Below are positions 61,011 to 64,000 of a DNA stretch of 64,000 nt, in pieces. Both the position numbers and the translations under genes were made by a program. The notes beneath the pieces were generated by a model, which saw nothing but the letters and a program-made list of their open reading frames with translations, was not told where the DNA came from and searched no databases. Within the stretch, counting starts at the first letter, position 1. Every line of letters starts with the position of its first letter. Origin of the DNA: Armatimonadota bacterium (GTDB lineage: Bacteria; Armatimonadota; Fimbriimonadia; Fimbriimonadales; Fimbriimonadaceae); contig DAIDHV010000001.1 in the NCBI GenBank assembly GCA_027451905.1, positions 100,667 to 164,666 on the forward strand, read 5' to 3'.

Positions 61011-62080
61011 TCCAGTTTCTTCATCACCACAAAACCGATGATGAGGAACAAAATGTTTGGAATCCATGCCCCAACAATTGGCGGCAGATCATGGTTCTTT
61101 CCCAAAATGACAGCAGAGACCACATAAGTATTGTAGTAAAGAAAAACAATAAAGATGCTAAGTAGCACACCAGCGAACCCGCCTGATCGAGCAAAAGCAA
61201 TTGCTAAACAAGGGGCAACAAAGGCAAAAACGATGCAAGACGCCGGTACCGAAAATCGAGTTTGGTACTCCACTTCTAATGGGGCAACGTCAACTCCACT
61301 TTTGACCCCCTGAAAGATAGCCTTCCTCAACTGACCCAAGGTCAAGGCAGTCGGTTGAGGAGGAGCAAACAGCGCTCCAACCACAATCCGCTCGTTAATT
61401 GTCATCGGGCTCTTGGATGTTAATTGAATCAACGTGTTCCCTTTAATTTGTCGGATGACGGCGTCTTGGAAGGTCCAGACCCCTTTATCATACAGGCCGC
61501 TTGGACTAGAAATCACTTGGTCTACACCAGGTTTTGGCCTGCTAAAAAGCAAGACATCAGAAAGCTTGAACTTATTTTGACCAATCCGCTGGACTTGGCC
61601 AATCGAAACCTGAAACCGGTCGAGCCTGATATAGGCGTTCATTGCCAAAGAGGGAGCCGTCACCAAGGTTCCAATTTTCTGCTGAAGCACGGCTGCTTTT
61701 TTTTCAGCGGGAGGCATCACGACCTCTACCGTAACAAGATTGATGCAAGCCACAACCGCTCCAAAGGCAAGGACCGGTAGCAAGAAGCGAAAGATAGAAG
61801 AACCAGCCGTTCTCATTGCCGTGAGCTCGCTCTCTCTTGCAATTCTTGTGGTTGCCAAAGATGCCGCCAGAGCCATGCCAATCGGCAGCGTTTGATTTAA
61901 AAATGACGGAGTCTTAAAAAGAATGTACTGGGTGATTGCGGCGGCGGGAACGGTGGAAAGATCAAACTCTTTTTGGATCGCCATCAACATATTCGCGTCG
62001 AACATTAAGACAACCGCAATCGTGCCGATGAGAAAAGGAACGATCAGCTCTCTAAGGACATAGCGATCAATTTGCTTCAG
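61007..62080 (-). CDS. LptF/LptG family permease, apparently starting at CTG
   Basis: 357 residues if translation starts at CTG 62080. The first ATG in frame (62005) would cut off the conserved first helix, because IDRYVLRELIVPFLIGTIAV, encoded upstream of it, is exactly the LptF/G N terminus. No ATG, GTG or TTG lies upstream in frame; a stop lies just before the CTG. CTG overlaps the preceding gene's TGA (CTGA), and GAGGTG stands 5 bases upstream. Six helices and the periplasmic jellyroll (about 150-260) fit LptF/G. It exports lipopolysaccharide from the inner membrane with LptB and the bridge to LptD. Confidence 0.88.
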   Translation of the reverse strand: MKQIDRYVLRELIVPFLIGTIAVVLMFDANMLMAIQKEFDLSTVPAAAITQYILFKTPSFLNQTLPIGMALAASLATTRIARESELTAMRTAGSSIFRFLLPVLAFGAVVACINLVTVEVVMPPAEKKAAVLQQKIGTLVTAPSLAMNAYIRLDRFQVSIGQVQRIGQNKFKLSDVLLFSRPKPGVDQVISSPSGLYDKGVWTFQDAVIRQIKGNTLIQLTSKSPMTINERIVVGALFAPPQPTALTLGQLRKAIFQGVKSGVDVAPLEVEYQTRFSVPASCIVFAFVAPCLAIAFARSGGFAGVLLSIFIVFLYYNTYVVSAVILGKNHDLPPIVGAWIPNILFLIIGFVVMKKLE

Positions 62081-62880
62081 TCAGTCACCTCGCCAGGTGC
62101 TGAAAATGCTCGAGCGAGTACAATTCCGCAAATCAACAACAAGACAAGTGTTAAGGCAAGGCTAATGCCAATCGGAAGCGTCACAAATGCGGCGGGAATG
62201 GCAATCCCTGCGATGATGAGGGTTAACCAGATACTTATAAACTTGGCGTTGACATTATCAGCTTGACCAGGACCCTTAATCATCAACAAAAAGAATGGCG
62301 AAGCGCATTGTTGGCAAAACACATCACCAGGTTTGTTGTGAAATCCGCACTTTGGGCAAACAAAAAAGGTTGGAGAATTTGGTGCGGATGCCGCATTCCA
62401 GCCCTTTAAATGGCGGTGCTCTTCTGGAAATGTTCTTTGCGGCATCCGCTCAATAACGGAATTGCCAATCGAAACCGCCGCATCAACCATCCCTTGCTCA
62501 AAGAGCATGGCGGCAAGCCGAAATTTCAACCCCGGATTGTCGGGCCGCAATCCCAAAGTTTGATACGCCTTCTCTATTTTTTCAATTTCAAGGTCTTTCA
62601 ACTCCTTTTGATCAAGAATTCGCTTCCCGATCGGAACCACCAAAAACGAGCCATAAGCCAAGAAAGCCAGATACGGGATGTAGGCATAAAACTGGGGAGT
62701 GAGAGACGCTGCCCCCAAAAACAGAACGCTTAAGGCTCCGCAAATGCCGACCAAGGTATCCATGTCTCCCGAGATCAAATCCCGAACAAAAATCGAAACC
62801 CAGATACAAACAGGAATGCCCATCAGGACCGCAGTAACTAAGTACTCGGTGTGATTTTTTACAACATCTTGCAGTCCCAT
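62077..62880 (-). CDS. Membrane protein with TPR-like segment and zinc ribbon, unknown function
   Basis: 267 residues: two or three N-terminal helices (about 13-85), a helical segment resembling tetratricopeptide repeats (YQTLGLRPDNPGLKFRLAAM), a zinc ribbon C175-C178...C189-C192 (CPKCGFHNKPGDVFCQQC), and two C-terminal helices. Ribbon and TPR part would lie in the cytoplasm. The gene lies between plsY and lptF/G in a tight operon, with 7 bp and an overlap as spacing, suggesting an envelope-lipid role. No family name recognised. Confidence 0.78.
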   Translation of the reverse strand: MGLQDVVKNHTEYLVTAVLMGIPVCIWVSIFVRDLISGDMDTLVGICGALSVLFLGAASLTPQFYAYIPYLAFLAYGSFLVVPIGKRILDQKELKDLEIEKIEKAYQTLGLRPDNPGLKFRLAAMLFEQGMVDAAVSIGNSVIERMPQRTFPEEHRHLKGWNAASAPNSPTFFVCPKCGFHNKPGDVFCQQCASPFFLLMIKGPGQADNVNAKFISIWLTLIIAGIAIPAAFVTLPIGISLALTLVLLLICGIVLARAFSAPGEVTD

Positions 62881-62887
62881 TGCTCAG

Positions 62888-63499
62888 TTACTCCGACTTC
62901 CTCAGAGTCATTTTAGGTTCCTCTCCATTAAGAAGACGTTTTATGTTTGCCCGATGTCGGAAAATTGTCAAGAGTAAAGCCGCGCCATAAACGAAATACA
63001 TCGGCGTGGAGTCATGATAAACATAAGCCCAGAGCAGGGCGGACGCAATCGCGATCAAACTAGCAAGGGAAACAATTCTTGTGCAGGCAACGATCACTAA
63101 GAAAAGACCAAACCCCGTCAAGCTGACAAGTGGAGACGCGCCAAGGATTGCGCCCATCAATGTTGCGACTCCTTTTCCACCCTTAAATTTGATCCAAGGC
63201 GAAAGGCTGTGGCCGATCATGGCGCAAAGACCCACTACCGCCCAGCCAATTTGAGGCCCACCAGGGATCAGGATTCTTGACACGATTGCCATTGCCAAGC
63301 CTTTCAAAAGGTCTAATAAAAAGACAAGAATTCCCCATTTTGGCCCCATCGCCCTCCAGGCGTTTGTGGCACCAATGTTGCCACTTCCCACCTTAAAAAG
63401 GTCTATGCCTTGGCTTCTTGCAATCAAAAGCCCAAATGGGATTCCACCGAGTAGATACGAAATGACGGCAAGACCAATCCAAGTCAGTTCTAATTTCAA
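62888..63499 (-). CDS. plsY: Acyl-phosphate:glycerol-3-phosphate acyltransferase PlsY
   Basis: 203 residues with five to six helices and the PlsY active-site motifs: GSGNIGATNAWRAMG, KFKGGKGVATLMGA and the late loop FRHRANIKRLLNGEE. It makes lysophosphatidic acid from acyl phosphate in phospholipid synthesis. Translation starts at TTG 63499, which overlaps the glnE stop as TTGA. The context with lpt genes fits an envelope operon. Confidence 0.95.
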   Translation of the reverse strand: MKLELTWIGLAVISYLLGGIPFGLLIARSQGIDLFKVGSGNIGATNAWRAMGPKWGILVFLLDLLKGLAMAIVSRILIPGGPQIGWAVVGLCAMIGHSLSPWIKFKGGKGVATLMGAILGASPLVSLTGFGLFLVIVACTRIVSLASLIAIASALLWAYVYHDSTPMYFVYGAALLLTIFRHRANIKRLLNGEEPKMTLRKSE

Positions 63500-64000
63500 T
63501 GTGATTGCTTCCCTACCAGCCGATCAATGGTTTCTTCGAACAACTGGCGAATTCTCAGGGCCTTTTTGGTGTGATCTTCCAACAGATCGTTGCCATCCTC
63601 GTACCCCATCGCGCTTGCCAACATCTTTAGCTTATCAGGATTTTCTGGACGAATGGAGGTGGAACCAAGCTGAAGGTTCAACCAAATCTTCATCTTGACT
63701 AAATAAGAATAGCCTTCCTTCAATTCGTCGACCTCTCCAACGTGAAGCAAGCCGGCTGATCCTAGGTTCTCAATCCGCTTCAACATCGCCGCCGATTCTC
63801 CGCCCTTGGTGGCAAGGGGATACCGCATCTCTGTAAGATGAACCATCCATTCGATGTCATTGAGCCCACCAGACCCCAATTTAATGTCCCGCCAGCGACT
63901 GCCATCCGAAACCCGTTCCCGCTCGATTCTTCCCTTCATTTCAAGAAGTTCCTTTAGCCGCGGCGGAGTTAACGGAAGGCCATATCCTAGTTCATAAAGA
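63496..64000 (-). CDS. glnE: Glutamine synthetase adenylyltransferase, C-terminal part (5' end outside window)
   Basis: The frame is open to the window edge (LYELGYGLPLTPPRLKELLE precedes the first visible Met at 63939), so only the last 168 or so residues are seen. IKLGSGGLNDIEWMVH matches the G-G-x-x-D-I-E signature of GlnE after the second nucleotidyltransferase domain, and the helical C terminus fits. GlnE adenylylates and deadenylylates glutamine synthetase under PII control. Together with amt-PII at 7-9 kb it suggests a proteobacterial-style nitrogen control in this organism. Confidence 0.88.
   Translation of the reverse strand, partial: LYELGYGLPLTPPRLKELLEMKGRIERERVSDGSRWRDIKLGSGGLNDIEWMVHLTEMRYPLATKGGESAAMLKRIENLGSAGLLHVGEVDELKEGYSYLVKMKIWLNLQLGSTSIRPENPDKLKMLASAMGYEDGNDLLEDHTKKALRIRQLFEETIDRLVGKQSH

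Overview
The window looks like chromosome of a diderm bacterium of the Armatimonadota (Fimbriimonas-like). This is inferred from gene content, not from a database search. The main clues are three pseudopilins that share the N-terminal signature [18 protein letters not shown] followed by LFPVFAQAK, a PEP-CTERM-type secreted protein, LptD and LptF/G outer-membrane assembly genes, and a separately encoded GlyS. Genes are dense, several neighbours overlap by ATGA, TTGA or CTGA, and base composition is near 50% GC with AT-rich gaps.

Layout. 1-2.7 kb: the tail of a tricorn/S41 protease, an ECF sigma factor overlapping a small zinc-type anti-sigma candidate, an aquaporin-family channel and an unknown protein. 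2.7-7.1 kb (minus strand): a pseudopilin, then erpA-like, maf and glyS. 7.3-9.2 kb: amt, PII and a 7Fe-type ferredoxin. 9.4-14 kb: three tandem membrane-anchored proteins of unknown function that share an architecture. 14-21.5 kb: a histidine phosphatase, a DsbD system split into two genes, and two ABC exporters; one exporter carries an unusual N-terminal domain plus zinc ribbon. 21.6-27 kb: a glycosyltransferase, a DUF4015-type putative glycoside hydrolase lipoprotein, ornithine aminotransferase, pyroglutamyl peptidase and the PEP-CTERM protein.

27-36.6 kb (minus strand): complex I genes nuoG-H-J-K-L-M-N with no nuoI between H and J. nuoF lies 13 kb away on the same strand (49.9-51.2 kb). 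The intervening segment holds a WD40 protein, GH2 and GH35 glycosidases, a CCA-adding enzyme, a PhyH dioxygenase, a phosphatase-like lipoprotein, an ABC-2 permease without an ATPase, two pseudopilins flanking two related small lipoproteins, and tRNA-Arg(CCG). Next to the tRNA 3' end are two tandem 20-nt repeats resembling transposon-end repeats.

51-64 kb: an SDR, a ribose-type sugar ABC operon with an inverted-repeat operator candidate, a gap holding both a strong terminator and a degenerate pseudopilin fragment, an HTH-PAS regulator, a DUF3298 protein and an aldo/keto reductase. The last stretch is a tight minus-strand operon: glnE, plsY, a zinc-ribbon membrane protein, lptF/G (best read as starting at CTG) and an lptD-like gene.

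Functional themes are nitrogen control (Amt, PII and GlnE, all in one window), respiration, envelope assembly (Lpt, PlsY, Dsb), carbohydrate use (GH2, GH35, sugar ABC) and a secreted pseudopilin/lipoprotein cassette. No CRISPR array, phage module or intact transposase gene was seen.
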